64,000 nt of DNA from Aerococcaceae bacterium DSM 111020 (GTDB taxonomy: Bacteria > Bacillota > Bacilli > Lactobacillales > Aerococcaceae). Location of the stretch: positions 62,001 to 126,000 of the forward strand of contig JACBXP010000002.1 in assembly GCA_015863185.1 (NCBI GenBank), read 5' to 3'. The notes under the pieces were generated by a model that was given only the letters and a program-made list of their open reading frames with translations, made no database searches and was not told where the DNA came from. Position numbers and translations under genes: made by a program. Each line of letters begins with the position of its first letter. The first letter of the stretch is position 1. Shown here in pieces: positions 28,427 through 36,361 of this stretch.

Positions 28427-29512
28427 TTATTTCAGAAAATCATTCATATCATCGATTAAATTCTCTAATGAAGTCGCTTGTGCGTCATGTCGCATCTCGC
28501 TAGTATCATTGTCATCGTTGAGAATTTTCTCGGCATAAGCAATTTCATCATCGAGGGCTTGATACGTTGCGTGATGGAATTGAATATAATCATCATTAAT
28601 TTCTTCGGCGATGCGTTCAATCATTTGTGCAGAACGATCAAGAATAAGATACGTTTGTTTATTCTTTGCCACATGTCCATTGATTTCATTGTATTTATCG
28701 ACGAGATCGGTTAGATTCGGCAACAGTTTATAAATAAAGGTTCCTGCTTCACCGATGCGTTTTGGTTCTTGAACAATGGAACGGAAATACTCTTGACAAG
28801 TGACAATTGTATTGTGACGTTGATTGATGGAACGCAATTTGGCGGTTTCATTCATCGTCTCTTCTAATTGGAAGATATTAGCCTGAACAGGCGCCATTTG
28901 TTCACGGAAATATGTGATATCTTCATTGGTTAATCCAGCCTCTTGATAGGCTTTTATTTTATCAGAGGAATAAGATTTGTGACGGCGTCGAGGAGCTTTA
29001 CGGCCTCTGAAGGGGTCTCTGAGTCTGAAAACTAATTGGACAAACAGATGACACATAATATTCGCCATCCATAAAACGAGTGTTATCGCGAAGAGACTGA
29101 TATAAAACTCACTAAAATCCTGCAGTGTGATATAAGGATATGTATCCTTAAGCATAAATGAAATGCCGCCCGCATTGAGTAACATATTTGCGATGAAGAT
29201 AAAGGTAATGAGCCCGCTGTTTTCTCTCTCGAATAACGAAGCATAAGACTTAAATGGTAGCCATAGATTCACAAACCAGAGAAAGATGACGCCGAGCGTG
29301 AAAATCATCACGGGTGAAAAAGGTAAAAATGATAACATGGCAACAACGAAAAAGGCAATCCCGACTCCTAAAGAAAGTTTGCGAAGATGAGGCAGGCTTT
29401 GTTGAAAGCGTTGTGCCCGTTTTTCTGGGGGTGTTTTTAAGATAAAGATTAATGTGGCGATAGTTAGGACCACTAAAATAGTTTGGCCGATTACCGAACT
29501 AAGATATATCAT
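28427..29512 (-). CDS. xpaC: XpaC-like membrane protein
   Basis: This 361-residue protein has about five membrane segments in the first 170 residues, then a basic loop (RKAPRRRHKS near 178) and a cytoplasmic helical domain of about 170 residues. The C-terminal part fits the XpaC family (PF10112), named after 5-bromo-4-chloroindolyl phosphate hydrolysis in Bacillus, where xpaC precedes a telA homologue. The frame extends upstream to 29602, but AAAGGAGG lies just before the ATG at 29512. Its enzymatic role is uncertain. Together with telA it probably acts at the membrane in an envelope-related process. Confidence 0.78.
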   Translation of the reverse strand: MIYLSSVIGQTILVVLTIATLIFILKTPPEKRAQRFQQSLPHLRKLSLGVGIAFFVVAMLSFLPFSPVMIFTLGVIFLWFVNLWLPFKSYASLFERENSGLITFIFIANMLLNAGGISFMLKDTYPYITLQDFSEFYISLFAITLVLWMANIMCHLFVQLVFRLRDPFRGRKAPRRRHKSYSSDKIKAYQEAGLTNEDITYFREQMAPVQANIFQLEETMNETAKLRSINQRHNTIVTCQEYFRSIVQEPKRIGEAGTFIYKLLPNLTDLVDKYNEINGHVAKNKQTYLILDRSAQMIERIAEEINDDYIQFHHATYQALDDEIAYAEKILNDDNDTSEMRHDAQATSLENLIDDMNDFLK

Positions 29513-29536
29513 GTCGATTCCTCCTTTGATAATAAT

Positions 29537-29553
29537 ATAGATTGACAATCTAT
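29537..29553 (-). promoter_or_regulatory. Palindrome in the xpaC 5' leader
   Basis: ATAGATT-GAC-AATCTAT is a perfect 7-bp inverted repeat lying between the putative xpaC -10 and its ribosome site. It could be a second operator or an mRNA hairpin. No known motif is recognised. Confidence 0.35.
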
Positions 29554-29564
29554 CCTTCACATTT

Positions 29565-29573
29565 ATTTTATCA
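29565..29573 (-). promoter_or_regulatory. Extended -10 promoter for xpaC-telA
   Basis: On the minus strand TGATAAAAT is an extended -10 about 53 bases before the xpaC ATG. The same 9-mer is used as the candidate -10 of the DUF3397 gene. Confidence 0.55.
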
Positions 29574-29591
29574 TAGGAACGATATTTTCTT

Positions 29592-29609
29592 ATAGGACCC
29601 AAGTCCTAT
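29592..29609. promoter_or_regulatory. Palindromic operator between divergent xpaC and nudF promoters
   Basis: ATAGGAC-CCAA-GTCCTAT is a perfect 7-bp inverted repeat. It lies about 20 bases upstream of both the xpaC -10 (29565-29570) and the nudF -10 (29630-29635), that is, over the -35 position of each. A single regulator bound here could control both directions. The regulator is not encoded nearby. Confidence 0.45.
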
Positions 29610-29629
29610 CTTTCAAAAATCACATCCGT

Positions 29630-29635
29630 TATAAT
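29630..29635 (+). promoter_or_regulatory. Promoter -10 for nudF
   Basis: TATAAT, 70 bases before the nudF ATG; the -35 position is poor and overlaps the end of the ATAGGAC palindrome, which suggests regulated use. Confidence 0.5.
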
Positions 29636-29705
29636 AGAAAAAGAAGACGAAATATTCGCACTTTATTGTCAGATTGATTACACTAATTAAAAAAGAGGTG
29701 AGACG

Positions 29706-30284
29706 ATGTTAACCGATCAATCACAAATTAAATTTCAAAATTCGGATAAATTAATGACCACAAAGCAAATATACAGTGGAAGTATTCTTGATTTATATGT
29801 TAATCAAATGACCTTAGATGGACAGATTGTGCAACGCGAATTAATTCACCATCATCCCGCAGTCAGTGTCTTGGCGATTACACCGGAAGGTAAGATGGTC
29901 TTTGTGAAACAATATCGCGCTGCGATTGATGAGGACCTGATGGAAATTCCCGCAGGCATTATTGACTTTGTACAAGGTGGCTTTGAAGAACCGGTTGAAG
30001 CAGCGAAGCGTGAATTGGAAGAAGAGACTGCTTATCAAGCTGGCCAATGGGAATCGTTGGGAGATTTCTTTGTGTCACCGGGTTATTTGGATGAGAAGAT
30101 TTATCTCTTTCGAGCGACGGAACTGGTAAAAGTTGATAATCCCATTCCAGCAGATGATGATGAACAGATTGAATTAATGGAATTATCCAAGCCTGAGGTG
30201 AAAGAATTACTGAAAGCCAACAAAATCAAAGATGCGAAGACCTTGTTGGCGGTACAATATTGGTTATTCGATGAGGAGGCCTAA
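29706..30284 (+). CDS. nudF: ADP-ribose pyrophosphatase, Nudix family
   Basis: This 192-residue protein has the Nudix box beginning GGFEEPVEAAKRELEEET (about residues 94-111), preceding hydrophobic strands and the E-rich metal site. Enzymes of this group hydrolyse ADP-ribose to AMP and ribose 5-phosphate. The order nudF-macP-mtnN is conserved in streptococci and supports the identification; exact substrate cannot be read from sequence. AAAGAGGTGAG precedes the ATG. The gene ends one base before the start of the next. Confidence 0.88.
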   Translation: MLTDQSQIKFQNSDKLMTTKQIYSGSILDLYVNQMTLDGQIVQRELIHHHPAVSVLAITPEGKMVFVKQYRAAIDEDLMEIPAGIIDFVQGGFEEPVEAAKRELEEETAYQAGQWESLGDFFVSPGYLDEKIYLFRATELVKVDNPIPADDDEQIELMELSKPEVKELLKANKIKDAKTLLAVQYWLFDEEA

Positions 30285-30285
30285 G

Positions 30286-30618
30286 ATGAAGTGGTGGCAT
30301 AGAAAAGAAGAAGTGGAATCTGATGCGCTTGAAGAAACGCAAGTTTGGCGTCCAACTGAGGACGAGGAGTATGAGGAAGCGCGTTCTGAAGACCCGCTCC
30401 CCACATGCTCACAGCGACACCAAGCGGAACATCAGATTGATGATTGGGACGAGGAAGTGGTTTATGAGGAAACAACGGACAGTCATGAGGACACCGAACA
30501 GACACCGATTCAACGTCGTGCTAAATATCATGCGCGGATGGACCGTTTTTTGACTAATGGGATTATTATTGTGAGTGTCTTGCTCATTTGTGTTTTGTTA
30601 ATTGCCTTTTTAGTTTGA
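30286..30618 (+). CDS. macP: MacP-like membrane-anchored cell-wall synthase accessory protein
   Basis: This 110-residue protein has a very acidic N-terminal region of about 75 residues, a basic stretch (QRRAKYHARMDRF, about 72-84) and one C-terminal membrane segment (about 86-109). In Streptococcus pneumoniae MacP has the same design, lies between the Nudix gene and mtnN, activates the class A synthase PBP2a and is phosphorylated by StkP on an N-terminal threonine. Threonines at about residues 20 and 26 in the acidic region could serve similarly. Sequence similarity is clear only in the DRFL-plus-membrane end, so the call rests on topology and synteny. GAGGAGG within the end of nudF precedes the ATG. 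Confidence 0.68.
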   Translation: MKWWHRKEEVESDALEETQVWRPTEDEEYEEARSEDPLPTCSQRHQAEHQIDDWDEEVVYEETTDSHEDTEQTPIQRRAKYHARMDRFLTNGIIIVSVLLICVLLIAFLV

Positions 30619-30648
30619 TCGATGAGTTTAGTAGAAATGAGGAACGAG

Positions 30649-31368
30649 ATGAAGCTTGGAATTATTGGCGCAATGGCTGAAGAAATTGCGCATTTAAAGC
30701 GTCAAATGACGATAGATGACACAGTCCCACTTCACGGCATGATTTATTATACAGGTCAATTGCATCAAGTGCCGATTGTGTTAGTGGAGTCCGGTATTGG
30801 GAAAGTGAATGCGACCATCAGTACCGCAGTCTTAATTGAACACTTTGAAGTGACCGCGATTATCAATACGGGAACAGCTGGGGCAGCGGACCCAGCCTTA
30901 AGAATTGGTGACGTGGTTATTGGAGATTATATGATTCATCATGATGTCGATGTGCGTGGCTTCGGCTATCAGCCAGGGCAAATGGCAGGGATGCCGGAAG
31001 GGTATTTTTCAGATTCTGAGCTGATTCATTTGGCACAGAAAGTCATTCGCACTCAAGGCATTGAACCCGTGCGCGGAACGATTGTCAGTGGGGATGAGTT
31101 CGTTAATTCAACCGAACGAGTGGAAGCGATTCGTGAACAATTCCCTAAAGCGCGAGCTTGCGAGATGGAGTCAGCAGCGATTGCTCAAACGGCTTATGTC
31201 ATGGAAACACCTTTTGTGATTATTCGTGTCATCTCAGATACGGCGGATCAGTCAGCGGCCCTAACATTTGATGAGTTTGTATTGACTGCTGGGCGTCATT
31301 CTGCCCAAATGGTGCAAGAATTAATCTTCGAATTAAGCAAAGGTTTGGGGGATGGATATGCTGGATGA
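30649..31368 (+). CDS. mtnN: 5'-methylthioadenosine/S-adenosylhomocysteine nucleosidase
   Basis: This 239-residue enzyme, also called Pfs, removes adenine from methylthioadenosine and S-adenosylhomocysteine, feeding methionine salvage and autoinducer-2 precursor supply. The start KLGIIGAMAEEIAHL is typical; the catalytic glutamate is in the EMESAAIAQTAY segment (about 177) and the aspartate in RVISDTADQSA (about 199). Longer frames from 30622 or 30637 exist, but GAGGAACGAG fits ATG 30649. Its end overlaps coaBC by 11 bp. Confidence 0.95.
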   Translation: MKLGIIGAMAEEIAHLKRQMTIDDTVPLHGMIYYTGQLHQVPIVLVESGIGKVNATISTAVLIEHFEVTAIINTGTAGAADPALRIGDVVIGDYMIHHDVDVRGFGYQPGQMAGMPEGYFSDSELIHLAQKVIRTQGIEPVRGTIVSGDEFVNSTERVEAIREQFPKARACEMESAAIAQTAYVMETPFVIIRVISDTADQSAALTFDEFVLTAGRHSAQMVQELIFELSKGLGDGYAG

Positions 31369-32572
31369 TCAAAAGATTGGCCTCTTTATCACAGGCGGCA
31401 TTGCCTCTTATAAGATGGCCGAATTGGCCCGTTTACTGATAAAACAAGGGGCCCAAGTTCGTGTCGTGATGAGTGAATCTGCAACAGAATTTATTTCGCC
31501 CTTAACATTCCAAATATTAACGCAACATGATGTGCTAACTAACACATTCGAGGAAAGACACCCAAAACATGTCCAACATATTGAGATGGCACAATGGTGT
31601 GATGTAGCGGTTCTGGCACCAGCCACCGCGAATATTCTCGGTAAATTAGCCAATGGCATCGCCGATGATATCGTCTCAACGACTTTGATGGCTATCGATA
31701 AACCGATTATTATTTCGCCAGCGATGAATGATAAAATGTTGAGCCATCCCGCTACCCAACGCAATCTCGCTCAATTAAAAGAAGATGGCCATGTGATTAT
31801 TGAACCTGACACTGGTTTTCTCGCAGAAGGATATGAAGCCAAAGGTCGCTTGCCGGAATTAGAGCGAATAGTGGACTGTGTCATTGAACACCAAATCAGT
31901 GGACGCATGCGTCCTTTATTGCGCGATAAGAAAGTCGTGATTACAGCTGGCGGGACCATTGAGCGCATCGACCCGGTTCGCTATATCTCGAATGACTCAT
32001 CCGGTAAGATGGGCTATGCAATGGCCCGAGCAGCGCAATGGTATGGTGGGGAGGTCACCTTAATTTCCACGAAGCGGAATCTGTCCGTCCCTCATGGGAT
32101 TGAAGTCATTTATGTCGATAGTGCAATGGAAATGAAAGACGCAGTAGAAGCGGAATATGCCGATGCCCAATATGTCGTGATGGCTGCTGCAGTCAGCGAT
32201 TACCGCGTCAAAGATCCTGCCGACCAGAAGATTAAGAAAACCGCAGCCTCTAATCATTTAACAATTGACTTAATCGAGAATCCCGATATTTTAGCGGGTC
32301 TGGGTGCGGAAAAAGAACATCAAGTGATTATCGGCTTTGCGGCTGAAACAGAAAATCTCATCGAGAATGCTAAAGGCAAACTCGAACGCAAGAATGCGGA
32401 TTGGATTGTTGCCAATGACGTCTCGCAAGAAGGGGCAGGCTTCAATGTCGATACCAATCAAGTCACTTTAATTTCTAGTGATAAGTCCTTGTATCGTTTA
32501 CCGAATATGAGCAAATTAGAAACGGCCTTATCCATTTGGCAGACGATTCTAGAAGCAGAAGATCGTTCATAG
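31358..32572 (+). CDS. coaBC: Phosphopantothenoylcysteine synthetase/decarboxylase
   Basis: This 404-residue bifunctional enzyme joins cysteine to 4'-phosphopantothenate and decarboxylates the product on the way to coenzyme A. The CoaC half has FITGGIASYKMAEL (about 11), the histidine in HIEMAQWCDVAVLAP (about 75) and PAMNDKM (about 123). The CoaB half starts with VITAGGTIERIDPVRYISN (about 195). ATG 31358 is preferred over 31352 because of the preceding GGGGGA. It is translationally coupled to mtnN. Confidence 0.95.
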   Translation: MLDDQKIGLFITGGIASYKMAELARLLIKQGAQVRVVMSESATEFISPLTFQILTQHDVLTNTFEERHPKHVQHIEMAQWCDVAVLAPATANILGKLANGIADDIVSTTLMAIDKPIIISPAMNDKMLSHPATQRNLAQLKEDGHVIIEPDTGFLAEGYEAKGRLPELERIVDCVIEHQISGRMRPLLRDKKVVITAGGTIERIDPVRYISNDSSGKMGYAMARAAQWYGGEVTLISTKRNLSVPHGIEVIYVDSAMEMKDAVEAEYADAQYVVMAAAVSDYRVKDPADQKIKKTAASNHLTIDLIENPDILAGLGAEKEHQVIIGFAAETENLIENAKGKLERKNADWIVANDVSQEGAGFNVDTNQVTLISSDKSLYRLPNMSKLETALSIWQTILEAEDRS

Positions 32573-32588
32573 AGAATGCCAGGGAAAA

Positions 32589-32750
32589 ATATCGGAAACA
32601 GCGATATATAATGCTGGTTTCTTAAAAGAGCTTCGCAAAATATTTTATCGCCTTAACCGATAAAAGAAAGTGCCCAAAGAAATGTTATATCGGACAAAGC
32701 GATGATAACCCGAGCGATGGCCGAGAAATAATATCGGGATAAACGATATT
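32589..32750. repeat. Four copies of a TATCG-N7-CGATA palindrome
   Basis: Copies lie at 32589-32607 (ATATCG-GAAACAG-CGATAT), 32643-32665 (TTTTATCG-CCTTAAC-CGATAAAA), 32687-32705 (ATATCG-GACAAAG-CGATGA) and 32730-32750 (AATATCG-GGATAAA-CGATATT). All have ATCG/CGAT at the centre of the arms and exactly 7 unpaired bases, and the copy centres are 56, 42 and 44 bases apart. Loops differ, which argues for selection on the arms. They could be operator sites or a run of RNA hairpins. Confidence 0.7.
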
Positions 32751-32789
32751 CGTCGGATTCACAACTCAAATTAAAATGAATAGCACATG

Positions 32790-32830
32790 AACCATTCTTT
32801 TCTGTATGACAGGGAGAGTGGTTTCTTTTG
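32790..32830 (+). terminator. Possible terminator downstream of coaBC
   Basis: AACCA and TGGTT close a hairpin whose inner part (CTGT-ATG-ACAG plus wobble pairs) makes a stem of about 14 pairs with a 3-base loop, followed by TTCTTTT. It lies more than 200 bases after coaBC, beyond the palindromes. Confidence 0.45.
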
Positions 32831-32856
32831 GGCAAGTCCCTAGAAAGCGAGACAAA

Positions 32857-33529
32857 ATGCAAGAAGTCATGAGTATCGTCGTGAAGATATTTATTGGCGG
32901 GAGTTTAACCTTTTTGGTGATGCGTTGGATGCGTAAGAAGACACTCTCGCAAATTACCCCCTTTTGATATTCTCTTTACGATTGTTCTAGGGGAGGCAAT
33001 GGGTGGAGCTTTCTATGATGATCAAATATCACTGGGCACCTAGATTATTTGGATTGTCTTTTGGGGGTTGTTTTACTATATCGTCTTGATGATTATTTAT
33101 CGCACTGAAAAGCCGGCTCAGTTGATGGAAGGGATTCCTGATTTTCTCATTGTTCGTGGAAAAATTAATCAGTCAGCTTTACAGAAGAATAAACTCAAAG
33201 TCGAACAATTACGAAAAATGTTACGTGAAGTGGGGCAGTTTAATGTCGATCAGGTGTATTATGCGATTCTGGAAGTGGATGGTCGCTTGACGGTCGTGAC
33301 CGATGATGAACGCGATACTTTCTCAATTATGGTGGTCAACCAAGGCGAAGTGCATACGGAGACACTGGATAATCTCGGTAAAGATGCGGATTGGTTAGTA
33401 GAGGCATTGGCCGAACAAGGTTATGAGGAGATTTCTGCCATTTATTATGCGGAACTCTTCGAAGACGATTCGCTCTTTGTTCTCACTGATGAAGATGTCG
33501 TGTCTTTAGAAGGACATGATATTGACTAA
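32857..33529 (+). pseudogene. Broken DUF421 (YetF-like) membrane protein gene
   Basis: The reading frame starts at ATG 32857 and gives about 36 residues ending in LSQITPF, then a TGA at 32965-32967 caused by one extra base in the C5T4 run. In the +1 shifted frame the protein continues DILFTIVLGEAMGGAFYDD, meets an in-frame TAG at 33041-33043, and continues through 33529 with membrane segment, PDFLIVRGKINQSALQKN and VDQVYYAILEVDGRL, which match the C-terminal DUF421 domain. Two independent lesions indicate a decayed gene rather than a single sequencing error. YetF-type proteins are membrane proteins of poorly known function. The C-terminal piece from 33068 could still be an open frame but has no obvious start. 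Confidence 0.8.
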
Positions 33530-33555
33530 CATATCCCAAAAGTGACATTTGAGGC

Positions 33556-33584
33556 TTGCAATGGGAACCAGTCTTTGGTACACT
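33556..33584 (+). promoter_or_regulatory. rpsD promoter
   Basis: TTGCAA (33556-33561), a 17-base spacer and an extended -10 TGGTACACT with hexamer TACACT (33579-33584). It is one of the best promoters in the window and would give a leader of about 170 bases before rpsD. Confidence 0.75.
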
Positions 33585-33611
33585 AGTCTTTGTGTAAAAT
33601 AATGCAGCATT

Positions 33612-33735
33612 AAAAAAGAAAGCGCGTCAACAGTCTGAGCCTCATGGAGGTCTACGAGTAACTGCGGCTGCAAGAAAGCGAAAGTAGGAGTAAGACTGCA
33701 CGCATTCGGTTTTTAAGTGATTATTTTACTCCAAA
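33612..33735 (+). promoter_or_regulatory. Structured rpsD leader, probable S4 autoregulation site
   Basis: The untranslated leader contains distant complementary segments (AGTCT near 33634 with AGACT near 33693, flanked by GCGCGT and GCACGC) enclosing inner GC-rich pieces, and ends 25 bases before the rpsD ribosome site. In Bacilli ribosomal protein S4 represses its own mRNA through a structured rpsD leader, and size and position here agree. The fold was judged by eye only. Confidence 0.5.
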
Positions 33736-33760
33736 AACAATTTATTGGAGGAATTTACAA

Positions 33761-34366
33761 ATGGCAAGATATACAGGTCCATCATGGAAAAAATCCCGTC
33801 GTTTAGGTATTTCATTAAGCGAAACAGGGAAAGAATTACAACGTCGTCCTTACGCACCAGGTCAACACGGGAATCAACGTAAGAGCTTAACGGAATATGG
33901 TACACAAATCCAAGAGAAACAAAAATTACGTTTCATGTATGGATTAAATGAACGTCAGTTCCGCACTTTATTTAACCGTGCTGGTACAATGGAAGGAAAA
34001 CATGGTGAAAACTTCATGATCCTTCTTGAAACACGTTTAGACAATCTCGTTTACCGTTTAGGTTTTGCGAATACACGTCGTCAAGCGCGTCAATTAGTTA
34101 ATCACGGTCATGTGACTGTTGACGGACAACGCGTTGACATCCCTTCATACTTAGTTCAACCAGACCAAGTGATTGGATTACGTGAGCGTTCTGAGAATTT
34201 AGCATTAATTAAAGAAAACTTAGAAGAAACAGTGAGCCGTTTAGACTTTTTATCATACGATGAAAATGCTAAAGAAGGTACATTAACACGTATGCCACAA
34301 CGTGAAGAATTAAATGCTGAAATCGACGAGTCATTAGTCGTTGAGTACTACAACAAATTAGGTTAA
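33761..34366 (+). CDS. rpsD: 30S ribosomal protein S4
   Basis: This 201-residue protein nucleates assembly of the 16S rRNA 5' domain. The start [18 protein letters not shown] and the S4 domain [30 protein letters not shown] (about 89-118) are unmistakable. The N-terminal region lacks the four zinc cysteines found in some paralogues. TTGGAGG lies 9 bases before the ATG. It is monocistronic between its own promoter and terminator. Confidence 0.98.
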   Translation: MARYTGPSWKKSRRLGISLSETGKELQRRPYAPGQHGNQRKSLTEYGTQIQEKQKLRFMYGLNERQFRTLFNRAGTMEGKHGENFMILLETRLDNLVYRLGFANTRRQARQLVNHGHVTVDGQRVDIPSYLVQPDQVIGLRERSENLALIKENLEETVSRLDFLSYDENAKEGTLTRMPQREELNAEIDESLVVEYYNKLG

Positions 34367-34376
34367 TCCAACTTTC

Positions 34377-34407
34377 AAAAAGCGTCCAACTCTGGACGCT
34401 TTTTCTT
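34377..34407 (+). terminator. Rho-independent terminator after rpsD
   Basis: AAAGCGTCCA / TGGACGCTTT with an ACTC loop, followed by Ts, starts 11 bases after the rpsD stop. Confidence 0.9.
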
Positions 34408-34540
34408 TAGTGTGAATCCTTTAAATGAATCAAGATAAAGGACCTTTTCTAGAATCGAATGTCTGTATATAGAAAGATAGTATATTTTCTCAGGAATTCA
34501 AGGGATTTCAAGACTTTATCTAGTAAAAGGATGGATTAAA

Positions 34541-34549
34541 TGCTATAAT
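34541..34549 (+). promoter_or_regulatory. Extended -10 promoter for ezrA
   Basis: TGCTATAAT is a perfect extended -10 (TATAAT at 34544-34549) 57 bases before ezrA; the -35 position has no good match. Confidence 0.65.
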
Positions 34550-34605
34550 TTATGGTGATATTTAGTCTGCAAGTGGCTAACATTTGACAGAATAGGAGCG
34601 AGAAG

Positions 34606-36324
34606 ATGTCTTTTGTTGATATATTATTCATCATTTTAATTATTGTGATTGTTGTGGGTTTTTTAGTCTTTTACTTACGCTCGCGATATAAAAATGATAT
34701 CGATGAACTTGATGAACGCAAAGAAGAAATTTTAAATGTAAATATTGCGGATCAATTGTTTACCTTGAAGAATATGGAGTTGTCAGGGCAAACAAAGCGC
34801 AAATATGAAAGTCTGAACGCAACATGGCAAACAATTACGAATTTCAAATTAACAGAAATTGATTCAGCTATCGTTGGCGCAAAGACGTATATTGATAATA
34901 TCCGCATTATTCAAGCCAAGAGCTTGATTGATGAAACAAAAGAGTTGATGGACGATACATATAATCAAGTCCAAGACTTAGACCAGGAACTGAAATTACT
35001 CCTAGCTGTTCCAGACGAAAATGCTGAAAAGCATGAACAATTATTAGAACGTTACAATGAAGCCCGCAAGAGTGTGATGAATCACAGTTTTGATTATGGG
35101 CCGGCGATTGAGACCTTGGAGAAGAATCTCCAATATTTGGAACTCAATTTCACCCGATACAATGAATTAACCGCCGAAGGCGACCATCTTGAAGCTCAAG
35201 ATATGCTATCGACCATTGAATCAGATTTGGATTCCTTGGAGACAATCATTGAGAAAATACCTGAAATGTACGATACAATCAAAAATGATTATGAAGATTC
35301 ACTTGCAGATTTACGCTCAGGTTACCAAAAGATGGTTGAAGAAAAATATCGATTTGAAACGGATAATATTCCGGAACAGATTGATGAGATTCAAGAAGAT
35401 TTAAATAAGGCAAAGACAAATATTAAGAATGCCGATTTAAAAGATGCCCAAACGATGATGGACAAGGCTGACCGAGATATCGACTCGCTCTATGATTATT
35501 TAGGCGCGGAGGTAGAAGCAAAACAATATGTGTTGAGTCATCTCCGTCAATTACGCACGAAATTCGATGCGGTCACAGAGAATAATCACTATGCGACCAT
35601 CGAAGTGGACCGTATCTCTCAAAATTATATCTTGCATGAAGATCAGCCAGAACAAATCAAAGAGTATCAACAACAGATTGCGCAAGAATATAATAAGATG
35701 GTCCAATTCAATGATCAATTGGACAGCAATGAAGTGGTCTATTCACAATTGGCCAAAGAAATCGATAAAGTTGACCGTCATATTACAGAAATTGATGAAT
35801 CACAGACAGACATCGTCAAGTCACTCAGCAATCTCAGCAAGGAAGAAAAGGATGCTAAAAGTAATCTCGATCTTTATGAATTAGATATGCGTAATATGAA
35901 GCGCCGCTTAGAGAAACAAAATCTTCCCGGTTTATCCGAGATGTATTATGATCTTTTCTACCGCGTGACAGACCAAATTGAATATTTAGCGAGTCAATTG
36001 AATCAGGTGCGTGTCGACATGCGTGAAATTGCTACCTTAGAATATAATCTCGAAGAAGATATGAATCGTCTAGAAGAGAAGACAGAAGAAATCTTAGATA
36101 ATGCGATTTTAACGGAATATATGATTCAACATAGTAATCGATTCCGTTATGAATATCCTGAAATGGATGATGCGATTGTGGAAGCGGAATATTTATTCTA
36201 TGAACAATTCCGTTATGATGAAGCGTTAAATGTGATTGAGAAAGCATTATATCGTGTGGACCAAGATGGACCGACACAAGTGCGCCGGATGTATCGCCAA
36301 GAAAAAGAACATCGTATCTATTAG
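34606..36324 (+). CDS. ezrA: Septation ring formation regulator EzrA
   Basis: This 572-residue protein has one N-terminal membrane segment (about residues 5-25) followed by a long cytoplasmic spectrin-like coiled coil, rich in charged residues throughout. EzrA links FtsZ to the membrane and to wall synthases and prevents extra Z rings. The start with LRSRYKNDIDELDERK after the membrane segment is typical, as is the length (560-575). Its position between rpsD and iscS-thiI matches the Bacilli arrangement. AGGAGCGAG precedes the ATG. Confidence 0.95.
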   Translation: MSFVDILFIILIIVIVVGFLVFYLRSRYKNDIDELDERKEEILNVNIADQLFTLKNMELSGQTKRKYESLNATWQTITNFKLTEIDSAIVGAKTYIDNIRIIQAKSLIDETKELMDDTYNQVQDLDQELKLLLAVPDENAEKHEQLLERYNEARKSVMNHSFDYGPAIETLEKNLQYLELNFTRYNELTAEGDHLEAQDMLSTIESDLDSLETIIEKIPEMYDTIKNDYEDSLADLRSGYQKMVEEKYRFETDNIPEQIDEIQEDLNKAKTNIKNADLKDAQTMMDKADRDIDSLYDYLGAEVEAKQYVLSHLRQLRTKFDAVTENNHYATIEVDRISQNYILHEDQPEQIKEYQQQIAQEYNKMVQFNDQLDSNEVVYSQLAKEIDKVDRHITEIDESQTDIVKSLSNLSKEEKDAKSNLDLYELDMRNMKRRLEKQNLPGLSEMYYDLFYRVTDQIEYLASQLNQVRVDMREIATLEYNLEEDMNRLEEKTEEILDNAILTEYMIQHSNRFRYEYPEMDDAIVEAEYLFYEQFRYDEALNVIEKALYRVDQDGPTQVRRMYRQEKEHRIY

Positions 36325-36337
36325 TATAAAATATGAG

Positions 36338-36361
36338 AGGCATCTGCGGATGCCTTTTTTA
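36338..36361 (+). terminator. Rho-independent terminator after ezrA
   Basis: AGGCATC / GATGCCT with a TGCG loop and a T6 run, 14 bases after the ezrA stop. Confidence 0.9.

Larger units (their letters stand above)
32573..32856 (+). other. Intergenic region with four repeated palindromes after coaBC
   Basis: This gap between coaBC and the broken DUF421 gene holds four related small inverted repeats (listed separately) and a hairpin that may be the coaBC terminator. No convincing gene was found; a 69-codon minus-strand frame runs through the palindromes but lacks a recognisable ribosome site or family. Confidence 0.6.

Noticed and set aside
32589-32750. The four palindromes as a CRISPR array
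   Set aside because: The repeats share only short arms, the spacing is variable, and no cas genes are present.
32653-32862. A 69-codon minus-strand open frame through the palindromes after coaBC
   Set aside because: No ribosome site, no recognisable family, and the frame results from the repeated palindromes; its residues look random.
32940-32990. Programmed frameshifting in the DUF421 gene
   Set aside because: The second frame also contains an in-frame stop, so a shift alone would not give a full protein; decay is simpler.
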